NCBI GenBank assembly: GCA_019321725.1
Contig: CM033110.1
Span: forward strand, 22,375,210-22,439,209
DNA length: 64,000 nt
From: Paulownia fortunei
Taxonomy: Eukaryota > Streptophyta > Magnoliopsida > Lamiales > Paulowniaceae
Direction: 5' to 3'
Under the pieces are notes generated by a model, which worked only from the letters and a program-made list of their open reading frames with translations, did no database searches and was not told where the DNA came from. Position numbers and translations under genes: made by a program. Shown piece after piece: positions 37,721-51,067 of the stretch. Every line of letters begins with the position of its first letter. The first letter of the stretch is position 1.

Positions 37721-38429
37721 TGGCATTGCTTCTTGGCTAGTCTCACTTGTTCATTTGCTGGTTCAAGTATATATCATAGTTTTATTGTTCCATTCTTGAG
37801 GAGGTAAACCCACAGTTGGGATGTGGAAAAGGTAAAAGAATCTCCATGGAGGTGATCAAGAGTTCTCTGCACATTACCATCATAGTCCAGCAAACCAATC
37901 TATGTAATCACACTGTCTGTAACACAAATATAAACTCCATGTTTTTATTGTTGACCAGAATTTGGGATTGAGTACCTTTGAAATCAGCCTTGAATAAATA
38001 TTTTGTGAATATGAGGAGACTACCATGCTTATATTTAGGTACTGGGAAGCAGGTTTAATGACATAATCAAGTTATCAAAGCTAATGACATAGAAGCACCG
38101 ACATTGTGGTTCTAACTTGAGACTGTTCCGGTCTCATCTTCCAGAATGCTCTGCAGGGATGTTACTGTTGAGTAGCACACGACTGCGCGTATTTGGTCTT
38201 CATATGTGCATGCAGCAGTTTACAGAATATATTTTCTTGCGGAGTTTGAATTTGATAATTGACAATATTCGAATATAAAGTCGTAGACAGTCATTAGAGG
38301 ATTCTACTACATCTTGATTTGATTCACATCAAAATGTTGTGGAAATAAGTCTCAACAAAATGTACTTAGAGACCTCTGGCAGTTTTGATGGAACTTTACA
38401 GAGAAGTGACAAAATATAATTGGTGTGAG
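37721..38429. other. 3' flank of the amylase gene
   Basis: Probably 3' UTR and then spacer up to the tRNA gene. No second coding exon is supported. Confidence 0.5.
38411..38414 (-). terminator. Probable Pol III terminator of the tRNA gene
   Basis: On the minus strand a TTTT run lies 15 bases past the tRNA 3' end (plus-strand aaaa). This is the minimal signal for RNA polymerase III. Confidence 0.55.
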
Positions 38430-38502
38430 TGGAGATGCGGGGGATCGAACCCCGTGCCTCTCGCATGCAAAGCGAGCGCTCTACCATTTGAGCTACATCC
38501 CC
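38430..38502 (-). tRNA. tRNA-Ala(UGC): tRNA-Ala (anticodon UGC)
   Basis: The minus strand folds as a 73-nt cloverleaf. The acceptor stem GGGGATG pairs with CATCTCC and contains the G3:U70 wobble that marks alanine tRNAs. The D-arm is GCTC/GAGC, the anticodon stem CTCGC/GCGAG encloses the loop TTTGCAT (anticodon TGC), and the T-arm CGGGG/CCCCG holds TTCGATC. Internal promoter boxes A (TAGCTCAAATGG) and B (GGTTCGATCCC) are intact, there is no intron, and the discriminator base is A. The CCA tail is not encoded, as expected for a nuclear gene. Confidence 0.95.
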
Positions 38503-40640
38503 TTTTGTGTTGCTTTGCTTAAAATTTAGATAAAGATGACATTTTCGCAATCAGAGAAATATGGAGTATATTTTGTATCTTTCTCTTGTCTTCGATTTGT
38601 CTTTTACATCAATGAACTGTTCATTGTTGTGACAAAAACACACACAAGTTATGATGATATTCCAAATTTGACTGGTCATACAACATTATTTTAAAAAACA
38701 CATCCAATTTTGATGATCATCGATATTAATTGAGAAAGGAGTGATATTAAACACAGTTTAATCTTGTCTGCAATAAACAATATATATAAAAGACAGCACG
38801 AAAAAAAAAATCCTAGATCGCTTGGGCTTGGTTCCTTTTCCATACCAGTTTAGGATTATAAATAATTTTTGTTACTAGAACAAGAAAAAGTACCATAAAG
38901 GGCATGATTTACAACAATATTTAAACCACCCCATTTTTATGAAAATGTCAAAACCATCACTTTCTTTTTGGAAATCAAGAGAGGTGTACTAATTTTTATT
39001 GTACTATGTTTTTACAGGTTTTACAGTTATGTATGCTGTAATTTCTTGTGAATTATGCAACCTCAGTTTCTGTGCCCATTTCCAACCTAAGCAGATGACA
39101 AAATGTAGAGCCAAAGATCACAGTGAGAGCATGTGACATGTTCTAAATATGCCATAAATAACCACCTTTTTCCCTTGTAGAGGGAAGGGGAAAAGGGAAG
39201 AAAAAGAGAAGGAAACTTATGAGCCACTTTTATAAGTTGGCTCTGCAAAAGGATCCTTAATTGAACAAAAGTTTGGCATACAGATCCTTACAGACACATT
39301 TTTAGAAAACATAAGTTTTGACACTCAAAAGGTGTAAGAAATGAAAACAAGTTTTTAGAACTTAAATCAAACCACATTTTTGTTGGCTTTCTTCAATATA
39401 TTGTGAGGAGACCTTGAAGGATTTTCTAGTTAAATCTAAGGGTAAATTACAAAACCTATACATAAGGTTTGATATAATTATAAAAAAATCTAATTAATTT
39501 TTAAATTACAAAACTCTCGTGATATTTATGTTTTATTTTGCAAATTACACTTATTAAGGGATATTTATAAAACAAAGACGATGTATTTGTGATTTTAAAA
39601 TAAAATAATTTTTTTTATATATAAATAAGTCAAATTTCAATAGTAGTTTATGTAATTAACCCTAAATCTGATTTTATCATTGTTTAAGACAACTTACATT
39701 TGTAAAGAGCAATTACAAATAGAGAAAAAAAAAAACACATATTTCCCGTAGCCCACTATTAAGGGTGGTGCCTTACATATGAATATTATTTTTTATAATA
39801 AATTTTATTATATTATTTATTATATTGTAATAAAAATTATATTCACCTCAAACTACTGTAATAAAAATAATTTTTTTTAAGTTAGTTAGCAATTTAAATT
39901 TGAATCATTTTTGGTTTGAAAATCTAATAACTGTAAATACTTTTGAATTATTCTAACATAATAATCAGCATTTTATAAAAAAACTACAGACCATAATTCT
40001 AACCAACTGCAATTATATCTTCAAAAATTCATTTTTACTAAAATTAATAGTTATACTAAAATCAATTTTCTTGAAATTATTAATTTTTTAAAATTGGGAC
40101 AAACTCACTATTAAGGGAGTACGTAATTGTCATTATTATCAACTGGAAACGGCGGCGTGAAGAAATCCACATGAAAAACATTTAAAGAAAATAAAAAATT
40201 CCACGCACTTTTCTTTTTTTTTTTTCCCTAATTAGACAACTCCGAAAAAGTACACGTAAAGAACCTCCCACGCGCTCACCATCACGCGTGACTACACCCC
40301 ACCACCCCCTACTTTTCGCCTTTTCAACCCTATCAATACTCAGGCGCGTAATTATCTACCTTCAATCCCCACCGCTGATCGAGTTAATATCTCAACCAAT
40401 GGCGGAGATAGTTAGAGACCATGACACGCCGCCGTTTCTCAGGTCCGGAGATCCAAGGCCTCAGTCCCTACCTGAGGCTCGAACCGAACCTAACTACAAT
40501 TTAACAATTTTATTTTCTGTAAAGAGCTTTATTATCCAAGTGCTTGTCTGAAAAAACAAAAAACCTTCCTTCTCACTATTTAGAGAGAGAAAGTAAGCAA
40601 TCAGCAGTGAGCAGCAAGGACCTATACGTACATATTTGTA
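38503..40640. other. Intergenic region between the tRNA and the Gln/Ser-rich protein gene
   Basis: AT-rich, with stretches near 39440-39660 that look like degenerate repeat DNA (aagggtaaattacaaaacc, then attacaaaactctcg). An ORF around 40288-40551 is proline-rich but unrecognised and probably part of the next gene's promoter or leader. Confidence 0.45.
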
Positions 40641-41703
40641 TATGTATATGTAGAGAGAGAAAGTAGAAGAAATTTGATAAGAGTTCAAGCTGAAGCAAAT
40701 TGCACTGTTTGATCTCCATTTCATGAAGTACTTCACATTTCAAAGTAAGTTCAAGAATATATTTACACGCACAAAAGCACGTACAGTCTTAGCTACTCTC
40801 AATTATTTAACTCAGATCACAATCTAAACACTTAAAATTTCATTCTTTGCTGCTTTTCTTGCTTGTACGTGGCTCAAGGTCGAAGTTTTTAAAATGCTTT
40901 CTGTAATGTTTGAGTTTTACTATCAGTAATTTGAGCTGGGATTCTGTCTTTTGCTCTTAATTTGGTTGAAATGGGGTTGGAGTTAATCTTATTGAGGGTT
41001 TTCTTTGTGGTTTTTGAGGATTTTAAGGGGAGTTTGTTGACATGCAAGAGCCTTTTAGGTTTATTTTTTTGTTTTTTGGTTGATGGGATTTTTGGACTGT
41101 GCCCTAAATTATTGCTTGTGCATGGTTAATTCTGTGGTTGATATTGCTTTTGAAAAAAATTGAAGCTAAATTTAGTTGGACTTTGCTGGTGGGAATGGTG
41201 GTTAGTTTTTTTTATGGCCTTAATTTGGTAGTAATTGGTACTTAACGGTTGTTTTAGTTAATAAGTTGTCAGGTAACTTCATTTTTACTACTTCAGTTTG
41301 ACCTTTCGGGACTCTGTATTTTTGTTGTGTGTATCTTTTAAGGCTCATGCTTTATTTTCTGATGTAATTCTCTTACTATGTTAATGATTGTTTGTCTCTT
41401 TATGTTTGACAGAGACTTCCATATTTTTGGGAGAGTATTTACATGGTTTAGTTGGCTGAGGGACTAAGTTGCTCAACAGACTCTGCAAGGTTTGATTAAA
41501 ATTGAACTTTTGAAGGTTTTTTATGGTTGGATGACATCTAGGCTACACCCTTTCTAGTCAACAATTTTCGGTAGGTTGTTAATTGCTGGAGCCTCCGTTT
41601 GTCTTGGCATATTCTCTTTTGGGTGCAGTAGCTTCTTTAGGATCAACAATTTCTGGTGCCGCAACCTCATTCGAGTCAGCAGTCGAAGCTTATTGATGTA
41701 CAG
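40641..41703 (+). other. Putative spliced 5' leader of the Gln/Ser-rich protein gene
   Basis: Splice motifs suggest non-coding exons: a donor CAAA|GTAAGT near 40744, an exon at about 41414-41489 (acceptor TTGACAG, donor CAAG|GTTTG) and an acceptor CTTTAG at 41640 opening the first coding exon. In the frame after 41641 the text reads DQQFLVPQPHSSQQSKLIDV without a Met, so the start or some N-terminal coding sequence is unclear. Confidence 0.4.
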
Positions 41704-44700
41704 ATGTTGCAGCGCCAAATTATGTTTAAACAGCTGCAGGAACTGCAGCGGAGGCAGCAGCTCCAGGAATTGGGTGATGCCAGAAACCAGGATTATGTAG
41801 ATCAACTGTCATCATTAAAACAAGCTTCAGCGCTTCACTTTGCCCCTACTGTTAATGGGGCACCTGTTCATGATTCGCAAATGTTTACGGTTGGTAATAT
41901 GCAAATGATACAACATGGTGGATCCAGCATTTTTCAAGGGTTCCCCAATGGATTGGTTCTTTCACAAAGTCATAATCAAGCTTTAGGTCCTATGGGCCTG
42001 TCACAGCCACAGTCTGACATATCTTTATATGGTACTCCAGCTCCAAACACTGATAAGAATTTAAATCTATATTCTCACCTCCAAGGGCCATCTGATCATT
42101 CTGTTAATCTGTTGACAAAGAACAATCATAGCCCTTTAGGAATGTCTGCCATGCATTCATCAGCCTTTGCAAGCCCAATTATGAGTCAACAAGGCAATTT
42201 CTCTTCTGACCAGATTAGCATGCCAGATGGGTCATTGCTACCCAATCAAGTGTTTCAGGAGAAGAATTTGTTTGGGCAAGTTCCTGTTCAAAGTTTAAAT
42301 AGCGACCTTTTATCTGTGAACTATTCCCAGCAAGGAATTACAATGCAGAGGAATACATCACTTCTGGAATCTGAGGGGAGGCATGAAGATAGTGGTTGGC
42401 ATGGAATTTCTCCAGGAAAAGTATCAAAGGTTGGCATGTCCCAGCCTGCTGCTTCTCTGGATCCACTGGAACAGAAGATCTTGTACAATACAGATGACAA
42501 CAGCTGGGAATCATCATTTGGCAGAAGTAGCAAAATGGGCACAGGAGGCTTTGAGTGTACATCGGAAAACCCGTCTTACATGGACGCATTCCCCTCCATT
42601 CAAAGTGGTAGCTGGAGTGCTCTGATGCAGTCTGCTGTCACAGAAACTTCTAGCAGTGATACTGTGATACAAGAAGAGTGGAGTGGATTGAGCTTCCAGA
42701 ACCCAGAACCATCAAGTGACAATCAGCCCTCAAATTTCATTAATAGTGAAAAGCCGCAAAATAATTGGGTTGATAGAAACTTACAAAATGTCTCCTCTCC
42801 AAGTTCAGAGCCTGAGCAGTTGCTCCAGAAATCAAATATGAACTATAGTTTCCCTGGTTTTCAGCAATCAGGACACCAATATAAGAAAGAGAAAGATGAA
42901 TTTCAGTCCAAGTCTTCCCATGCCTCAGGCCAGCACTCTCCTAGAAATACAAGCCAGTTGGCTGATTATAACTCTCAGCTCAAGCAACCCACAGGAGGGA
43001 GTCAGCTGCTTCAAACATCTTTACCTTCACCGAATACTTGGCCTGCTCAATATAAGGAAATTTTGAAAAATGGACATCAGCCTAATGATTTGTCATGCAA
43101 AAACGACAAAAAGCCCTGCATTAACTTCTCTGGTAATAATGTACCATAACTATCATCCTTTATCTTAGGCATTTTGACGCTAAAAATTCATGATTCATGG
43201 GAATGCTAAGAATTTGATAGGTGATTCTGAATAAGACACATGTAAAGGTCTGGATAGGTTATTGAAGTATGGATCAAGAAGCCATTGTTGCTTTGGTCCT
43301 TTTGTGGCAAATTTTAAATTGAAATCATGGGAAATGACCAACGTCCCCTTGCTGCGATCTTCATGCTTTGTTTATAACTTGATAAAGATAAATAGTATAT
43401 GAAAATCAAATATATTATTTTCAAGGAAGAATAATAATGAGGGGTTTCACTCGCAGGTCATGAATTGCGAGGGACTTTATGGCTTCATGGGAGTGCATCA
43501 AATTCTGTGTCTGGTGGTATTCAAATGCCATATGATCAGGTTGATTAGAGAAGTCTTTGTCCCTGCAAGATTTTTCTATTTCTGATTCATTAAATTTGAA
43601 AAGATTTCTGTAAGATCTTGAATTTTGTTATTTTACCTCTACACAAATTCATTAACGCCAAATTAAGTTCATTGATGATCTTTATAAGATGATATTTGTT
43701 TCTTTCCCCACTCAAAAGTCCGTAATTGGCGATTCTGTTATTCTCTTGTTCCAGGTGAACCAGCTGAATATTCACAGGTATTCAGTACAATCAGAGAAGA
43801 TGGCTCCTGGAGACAATGTTGAGCCGATGTCAGCTCTCTTAGGTGCTTCTTCAGATCTTCATGGTCAAAATGTGACCGCTCAAAGGTAGTTATAATCTAC
43901 AAGATCCTGAATTTTGTTATTTTACCTCTACACTTGCAGCAAAATCTCAGATCATTAATAAGTAAATTATATTCAGTTTCTTTCTTTCTTTTTTTTTTTT
44001 TTTGGATTGGTAACATTTATTTTCTTAGTGTGCTAGACGTATATATGATCTTACTTCAGTCTGCTTGTATTCCTCTGATGTACATTTTGTGTTAATCCTT
44101 TGGGAGCTCTGGTGACTTCTATTGCAGCGAAAATATGCTTGAGCTGCTTAACAAGGATGACATATCCAATGATCCTACTCCTGGAATGCAATTGAACTCA
44201 AAAGTCTCCTCTCTCAATGAATTGCCGCTAACTGAAACTTCTGTTGCATCTATTGCTAAACCGTGCAACAACAATCATCTTGAGTCGCAAGGTTTTGACT
44301 TTAGAGTGGAGCCTGCAGATGCCGGGACTCCACAGTCATACTCATTTTTTCCATCTTTCTCGATGGTGGGTAAAACAGTGATTTGTCATGTAAATCTTGA
44401 ACCTTAGAAGGGTCCTCCAAGATGATTCACCAATTTTTTAAATGATTTCTCACTATATGAATATAATCCTTTACATGTCCTGAATAATGATGTTAACCCC
44501 CTACATGCAGGGGAACTCAAGTGCGACATCTCTTCCAAGTCATTATGTGAATGATTATATTAAGAATCAGCGTCCAGCTCCACCCGTACCAAGTCACATG
44601 TCTACTAAACTCCCAGCATATAGTGCTGCTTCCTCCCAAGTTAATTTTCTACTAAAGAGCGGCAACTCTGGTGGTCCAGAATTCCCCCTTTTGGAGAATT

Positions 44701-47461
44701 TAGCAGTCACTCAACCATTAGAGGCATCAGTTGTGTCGCAGCATAGCGAATTTCCGACAGGGCTCCCTACTCCATGGCCAGATATTACCACTCGGCAAGA
44801 TGTGTCTTCCCCAAAACCTTACCAGTTCTCATCGAGAATGTTTCGGTCTCCTGATTCAGCTTCTAGCAGTGTAGAGACTAGTTCAGGGGCTCCAATTGAG
44901 CAGCCCAACCAGAACTGTTTCAAACCTGAACATAATGTACTAGAATTTGGCACATGTTCAGGGAAATCAAGATATCGTGAACAGCGATTGGAGAAAGAAA
45001 GTTCCCTCCATGAGGGCTCAACTGAGATACATAATCCAACATCACTAAGTCGAAGTACTCATACACAAGAGTCTTTGAGAAAACATAACTCAGAAGCAGA
45101 TGGTGTTGCATCTGGTTCATTAATGACTCATACATCCCAGCGGCCCTATAATCATGCAGAGCAGAAAGATGACAAAACACCTGCTGTTCCTGCTAGAGAC
45201 ATCAGAGCCTTTGGCCAATCTTTGCATCAAAATTACTCCCTGCTGCACCAATTGCATTCTCCAAGAAATGCTGAAACTGACTGTGGTAAGAGGTTGCCAC
45301 TTAAGTATGATAGCATTGATTATCAGCAGGCAATTGCCAATGCAAGGGAACTGTTGTTGAGTGGACAGAAGTCAGTAGTCAAAGATAAAGCAAAAGGCGA
45401 CCTGCATGCTGTACAGCTTGGTGCATTTTCGTCTGGGGACAATAAGGGATGGAACTTCTCTCAAGAGGCCCAAGAAGATCAGTCAGCCAAAGCTTCATCA
45501 GCAGCTTACCTACATAATTTCCAACAGACGGAGATGTTAGGCCAAAATGATACCCAGAGTCGTTTCATTGGCAGCAATGAAGCTTCTAATGTAGCATATC
45601 AGTCACAGATCAGTTTGCAAATGGCTCCATCCTGGTTTAAGCATTATGGAACCTTCAAGAATGGCCAGGTGTTACCAATGTATAATCCAAAAGCTGCAAT
45701 TAATGCAGCACAACCATTCTCTGGGTTAAGTATTGGAAACTTGCAGGAAAATAGTTTGATTATGCAAGTAAAGTCAGCTAACGCTAGCCAAGGAAGTGGC
45801 GTATGGCCATCTTCAGCTGCCACCTCGATAGCAAGTAAACATTTATCACCCCCTAGTATGTTGCCTTCAGATGTCACTTATCAAAATTTGGCTGTTTCAA
45901 CACTGAAGAAGCGTAAAATTGTTGCATATGACATGGTACCCTGGCACAAAGAAGTAAATCATGAAGCACTGAGGCTTCAAAATATCAGGTTTCTCCATGT
46001 AAAGCTATTTAAATCAGATGACATTTTTCTGCTAATTTGATGTCTTCCTTTTCCTTTTTTTACTGTTGGTGCGTTAATAAGCATGGCTAAAGGTGAAAAC
46101 TTCATTTTCTGCCAAGTCAATAAGAGCCTATAGTCACTGGACTTTCCTCTACTAGCCAAGTCATGTTTTGAAAATGATCAATGCTATTACTGTTATCTAA
46201 TTTTACTCTGCTAAATCTCTTTTGTGTTGGCAGCATGGCTGAGTTAGAATGGGCACAAGCTTCAAATAGAAGGCAAGAAGAGGTGAGGCAGGTCACCTGA
46301 TGTAATACAATGCTATAAAAAATTTCTATGTTTTTATGAATCAAAATCTGTTCATCGAGGCATTCTTTACTATCAGGCTAAAAATGAGGCTGAAATTGTT
46401 GAAGATGTGCTCCCAGTGGTTCGAGCAAAAAGACGGCTTATTTTTACAACACAGCTTATGCAGCAGGTCTTTAGACCTGCGCCAGCAGTTATTCTCTTTG
46501 CAGATGCCAGTTCGAACTGTGATTATGTCGCATATTTTGCTGCCAGATTAGCATTAGGGGATGCATGCAACCTGACTAGTAAACTGCCATCGGATACCAA
46601 TGACGTGTAAGAATTGCTATTAAGTTTTTATGTTCATTCCTTCTCTTTTTAATTGAAAATAAATTTCATTTTTTAATGCGCAAAATATTATGATCTTCCA
46701 TTTTTTAAACACCTATTTTTCTTGTTAAACTATGTCCAGGTCACATGACAAACTAAAGGTTTCAAAGAGAATCAGTGCCTGTGATTTCTCAAAAGTTGTG
46801 AAAGGCTTAATTAGCCGAGTGGAGAAGCTTGAAAGTGATCTATCAAGGTAGGAATATGTGTGTATTATTCTTGGAAACATTTCTACTTATTAGATTAGCA
46901 TGAACACAGATTAAGTGGGCAACATTTTAAAAAACCTATTGCTGCGATGCATAATGCGTTAAAGTGGCAGAATTTACTGATATGTCACCTAATAAAAGTC
47001 TGCCTGACGTCCACAAGATAAATGGTAAAGAAGTTCATCTTATATACGCGCTAGCTGTGATTATAAATGGTTATGATTATAAAGCCATACGTTAATCAGG
47101 TGCAAGCTGTGATTGTAGTTTCAGAGATATAATATTTAGTTCTGATCCATTGTGTCTTTTACCTAAGCCTTTTTACCTTTTCTAATACTTTTTTGAGGAA
47201 GAGTAATGATTGTGAATTTGATGATGCAGACTGGATAGAAATTTATCAATTGTAGACATCAAAGTGGAAAGCCAGGAACTGGAGAAGTTCTCTACAATCA
47301 ACCGTTTTGCAAAGTTCCACATGAAGGCCCACCAAAGTACAGTTCATCACCCATCGTCTTCTGGCCCATCCACTGTGCAAAAAACCAGCCCCCAACGATA
47401 TGTAATACCACTTCCAATGCCTAGGACATTACCTGAAGGGACAGATTGTCTTTCCTTGTGA
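41704..47461 (+). CDS. Large Gln/Ser-rich protein, dentin sialophosphoprotein-like family, function unknown
   Basis: Nine coding exons join in phase: 41704-43132, 43457-43539, 43755-43885, 44128-44365, 44511-45988, 46234-46282, 46377-46606, 46740-46847, 47230-47461. They give 1,325 aa from the first in-frame ATG. The N-terminus is a Gln-rich helix (MLQRQIMFKQLQELQRRQQL), then a long low-complexity region rich in Ser, Gln, Asn and Pro. The best-ordered part is at the C-terminus, with LRLQNIRISMAELEWAQASN, VVRAKRRLIFTTQLMQQVF, RPAPAVILFADASSNCDYV and a predicted coiled coil (GLISRVEKLESDLSRLDRNLS). It resembles plant proteins annotated dentin sialophosphoprotein-like (Arabidopsis At5g07940 group). 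No catalytic motif is visible. The start is uncertain: homologues as I recall them have more N-terminal sequence. Confidence 0.78.
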
Positions 47462-48645
47462 TCATAGATGAAATTAAAACTGTCCCTTTACTCCCCCATA
47501 ACTATTCTGCAGTGTTTTCTGAATCTGCCAATCTGTTACATTTCCTGACCAATGAAAGTGGACAGGGAAGACAATGCACCATGAGATCAATGTAAGTTAG
47601 GTCAGGTGATCTTCTCGAATTAAGGATGGACCCTTTTCCATTTTTGAGGTAGTATATATTTTGGTCTCTGTATATGTGCACGAAAGATTTAGGAGGATTT
47701 TGGAGCAGGGACTTACCTTTGCGGGCTTATTAGACAGACTTGTGCCGATTCATTCTAATGTATACGATTAATCTTCTTTTATAAGACTGTAACCTTTCCT
47801 CTCCTTTTTTTAATCTTTTTCCAGGGTGATGGCAGATTTGGATTCTAGCCATTTTAAATGAAGAGTAGCCTAAGAAAGTTACCCCTTCAACTTGGTGCAT
47901 GTCTTGCTGCTTGTTTGACTCAGTATTTTATTGGGCCTTCAAAAAAATTATCTGAAGATACTCTAGAAGCTTCAGATCCCTTTTCAGTTGTTAAATTTAT
48001 CCTGAGAAGTACGAGGTTGTTCCCAGAGAGTGATTTTGTGGACCCCAAACCTCGAAAAGCAAGATTTGTCAGCAAAAAGACAAGGGCAGACTTTATTGTA
48101 CTACAAAGTCACAAAAAGCATCTCTGTTTTTTTAGTTGGATTTCTCTGTGCGCGGCCTCTATCTCCTTCATTCAATCTCCCCGAAAAGATACTGAATGAC
48201 AGGTCAGCACCCAAGATCCTGCTGCTATAAATGACTTAAAATGCATTTGTCTGCACTGTCAGCATCACAACAAGTGCAGTACCGGCATCTGATTCAATCA
48301 TGTGTGAGAAAGTGATGTGAGAGAAGACAGAGAAAAAAAGAAGAGAAAAGGATAAAAGCTTTTTGGCATTCGTGCCAAGTACCAGGTATCATTTATCCAT
48401 TGGAAGCTCCAAGAATAAAGAAGAAAACAAAATCTTGGTCAATTTGTGCGTGTGATATATAACAATGCTTGTGGGATTGGCAGGCTCGGCGCTTTTTCAA
48501 AGGAAAGAAAAAGATTTTCTTGCTGACAGTTGTTTGATTTTGAAACATACTTAACATTCCATTCTCTTGGTCTGTGAAAATTGCTTTTATTGTCCTTTTT
48601 CTTCTCTTTGTGATGTGGGACCCAAAGACTCACCTGATCCATGTT

Positions 48646-48660
48646 GGGGGGGGGGGGGGG
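48646..48660. repeat. 15-base poly-G tract
   Basis: An uninterrupted G run follows catgtt. It is the third long C/G homopolymer in the window and lies in intergenic DNA. Confidence 0.9.
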
Positions 48661-49330
48661 AATGTGGGATTTTATGGGTTTGGACTGAGTGGTCCTATTA
48701 AAATTATTTCACCCAAACGCCAAGACGCGAGTGTGCTTGATTTGAATGTGAACATATTGAAGTTCTACTTTTGTTTAGACTCGAGAATAACATTTGTCAT
48801 ATACCACTTTAGTATTTGTCTATACATGTATACCTTGGTTTCAGTCTTAAACAGCCTGAGGCATAGAAATGAAACGAAGAATAAGATTTCATTGGGTCCA
48901 TGTTGAAGACATATATAAAACATCAAGCCTATACATTTGAAGAATTGGGGGATGAAAAAATGGATTGAGTTCGAGTATGAATGGGATATGGGATGTTAAC
49001 TTGTCATATTTGCCATTTCTGTCATATCCACAACAAACTTCCTCCCTTAAAAATAATCTCAATTGAACCCGTGAGATAGAATTTGTGTTTTGTACATTTG
49101 ACTTGTATATATGATGTGAATATAAAATAAAATATTAAATTATAATAAAAAATTCTAAATTATTTTTTTTTGAACGATCAATGGCATTATTGTTGTGGTC
49201 CTCTTTTTTGGGTTCCACAATGTTATGTATAGACCTTTTTTTTCTTCAGATAACTTATTATAGATATTTGTCAACAGAGAGTTACAAAGCATGGGCTTAA
49301 GGTTTTAAGTTGGAGTATATCAGTGTGGAA

Positions 49331-49426
49331 GCCCAAATAATTGTCACAATTTATATTAGCCCAAATAATTGTCACAATTTATGTTATGGGCCAAATAATT
49401 GTCTCAATTTATATTATGGGCCAAAT
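49331..49426. repeat. Tandem repeat, three units of 28-34 bp
   Basis: Each unit has the pattern gcccaaataattgtcacaa followed by tttatatta. The second and third gain a trailing tggg, and the third has ctc in place of cac. The array is intergenic. Confidence 0.85.
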
Positions 49427-49691
49427 CGCATCATTTTGAATGAGCATAGCTCTATCTTCTTCTTCTTCTTTCTTTGCTTTTCTTCTTCCTTTTTTTTTTT
49501 TTTTGACAAATGTTATTAAGTTTCCAGCAGCCCACGACAATAGCTCAGAATTCTGTCGAAGGCGAAAACAAAAGGAAGGTACTTTTTTTCCTAATTGTTT
49601 TATTTAGAAAATTTTTAGTCATTTTTTATTTTTAATTTTTTGGTTTTCAGTTACGTACAAATGTGTAGGACAGGAATAAAGTCCCATTTCA

Positions 49692-49766
49692 TGATTTGAT
49701 TTTGATTTTGATTTTGATTTTTGTTTTTGTTTTTATTTTTATTTTTACTTTTACTTTTATTTTTGT
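49692..49766. repeat. T-rich hexanucleotide tract
   Basis: Successive TTTTGA, TTTTTG, TTTTTA and TTTTAC hexamers form a ~75-base strongly strand-asymmetric tract. Confidence 0.85.
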
Positions 49767-51025
49767 AGAGGAGAAACAGTAGAGAAACCTTAAGAGGGTA
49801 TATTCTTTAATCAGATGGACAAAATGGTTGGCTTTTCATTCAATCAGATGTCAGAACACTGTGGCACTAACATCATTAGATATTTTCCTTCTCTTTGTGG
49901 GTGATTATACCCCGTCTTAAAAATATTTAACACAAATGAATTGTTACAGAAAATTAAAAAAAAATAATATGTAGGTACTAATTTTTAAATTGTGAGAAAA
50001 CCTCTCTTGGCATGAAACACGGGTTTAGGACACAGTATGATTTTTAGAAAGTAGTATAAATTTATTTGGCATCACTCACTCAATTTCACAATTTAAGTGA
50101 TAGCAACCTGCATGCAGTCCCCCGGTGGCTTGAAGTGACGTGTATTTTTGTACACACACACACACACACACGATGAACGTAATAATTATTTAAACTCAAT
50201 AGTTCAATAGGTTCAATTCGAAGGGTCCAAATTCAATGATATTAGACTATTTGTGCATACACTCAATGATACGAGAAACATAATCCTTATGCTAACACCT
50301 ATACCTCATACTTACTCATTTTTTTGATAAGTTCTATTATCGGTTATTTATGTCGCCGACATAATTTCATTATTTAAGTATGTGCACATTAACGTGTGTG
50401 TGTGTGCTGCTTGCTCAACAAATGAGTAAGCAGGTATGGCTGGTGGTCAATTATACATCTAGAATTTCTCTGCAAGGATGACAAGTTAGCAGCTACAAAA
50501 CAACTATGAAGCCAAATATCTATTTTTCACTTAAAACCCAATTCAAAACATAAATTTAACAGAAGAAACAGCAACATTTTTTAAGTCTGAATGCAGAACA
50601 GGAAATATTCCCTGGTACCTCATTGCAGCAACAGCTGATACCTTGAGAAATCCGATGCTTTTGATGTGTATGCCCAACAAAATACAATAAAGACATCCAT
50701 ATAACACGACTATTTCCAAATGATCAGCACAATTTTTCAAAGCTTCAAGTCGTAACGGACATCCATAACGGGCAAAAAGAGGCATTGATTTATCCAGATA
50801 TTAAAACAAGACAAGGTGACCCTTTGCTTTCAGACGTTGGCTGAAGAAAAGATTGTGTGTATATTGGTTGGCCCATATAGTTGCAAGTAATGATTCATAC
50901 AAATAACAGATGACAAAAATTCAGTCTTATATCCAGCTACTCTCTAATTTTAATGTGGAGGATCAAATCTAATCTCTTCCCCCAAAGTTAAACTTCCTTG
51001 CTCGATTTCAACTTCCAGTAATACC

Positions 51026-51032
51026 TATAAAA
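51026..51032 (+). promoter_or_regulatory. TATA box of UGT copy 1
   Basis: TATAAAA preceded by cc lies 42 bases before the ATG, in the same arrangement (CCTATAAAA) as upstream of the other two UGTs. The implied leader is very short. Confidence 0.55.
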
Positions 51033-51067
51033 GAGTGGTGAAGGTAAAGTTCGAGCACAAGAAAACA

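Larger units (their letters stand above)
47462..51025. other. Intergenic region before the UGT cluster
   Basis: The first ~700 bases are probably 3' UTR. A 113-codon ORF at 47858-48199 and one at 50543-50785 on the minus strand are unrecognised. Repeats in the stretch are listed separately. The (CA)n run at about 50153-50170 is another microsatellite. Confidence 0.4.

Noticed and set aside
38329..38550. Minus-strand ORF reading DVAQMVERSLCMREARGSIP
   Set aside because: This is the well-known spurious translation of a tRNA gene; it covers the tRNA-Ala at 38430-38502.
40288..40551. Pro-rich 87-codon ORF as a gene
   Set aside because: It is unrecognised, short, and lies where promoter or leader of the next gene is expected.
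47858..48199. 113-codon ORF after the Gln/Ser-rich protein gene
   Set aside because: No recognisable family, no supported promoter, and it sits where the 3' UTR is expected. It could be a small unknown gene but I cannot support it.
50543..50785. 80-codon minus-strand ORF before UGT copy 1
   Set aside because: No family match or neighbouring exons; chance ORF is the simplest reading.
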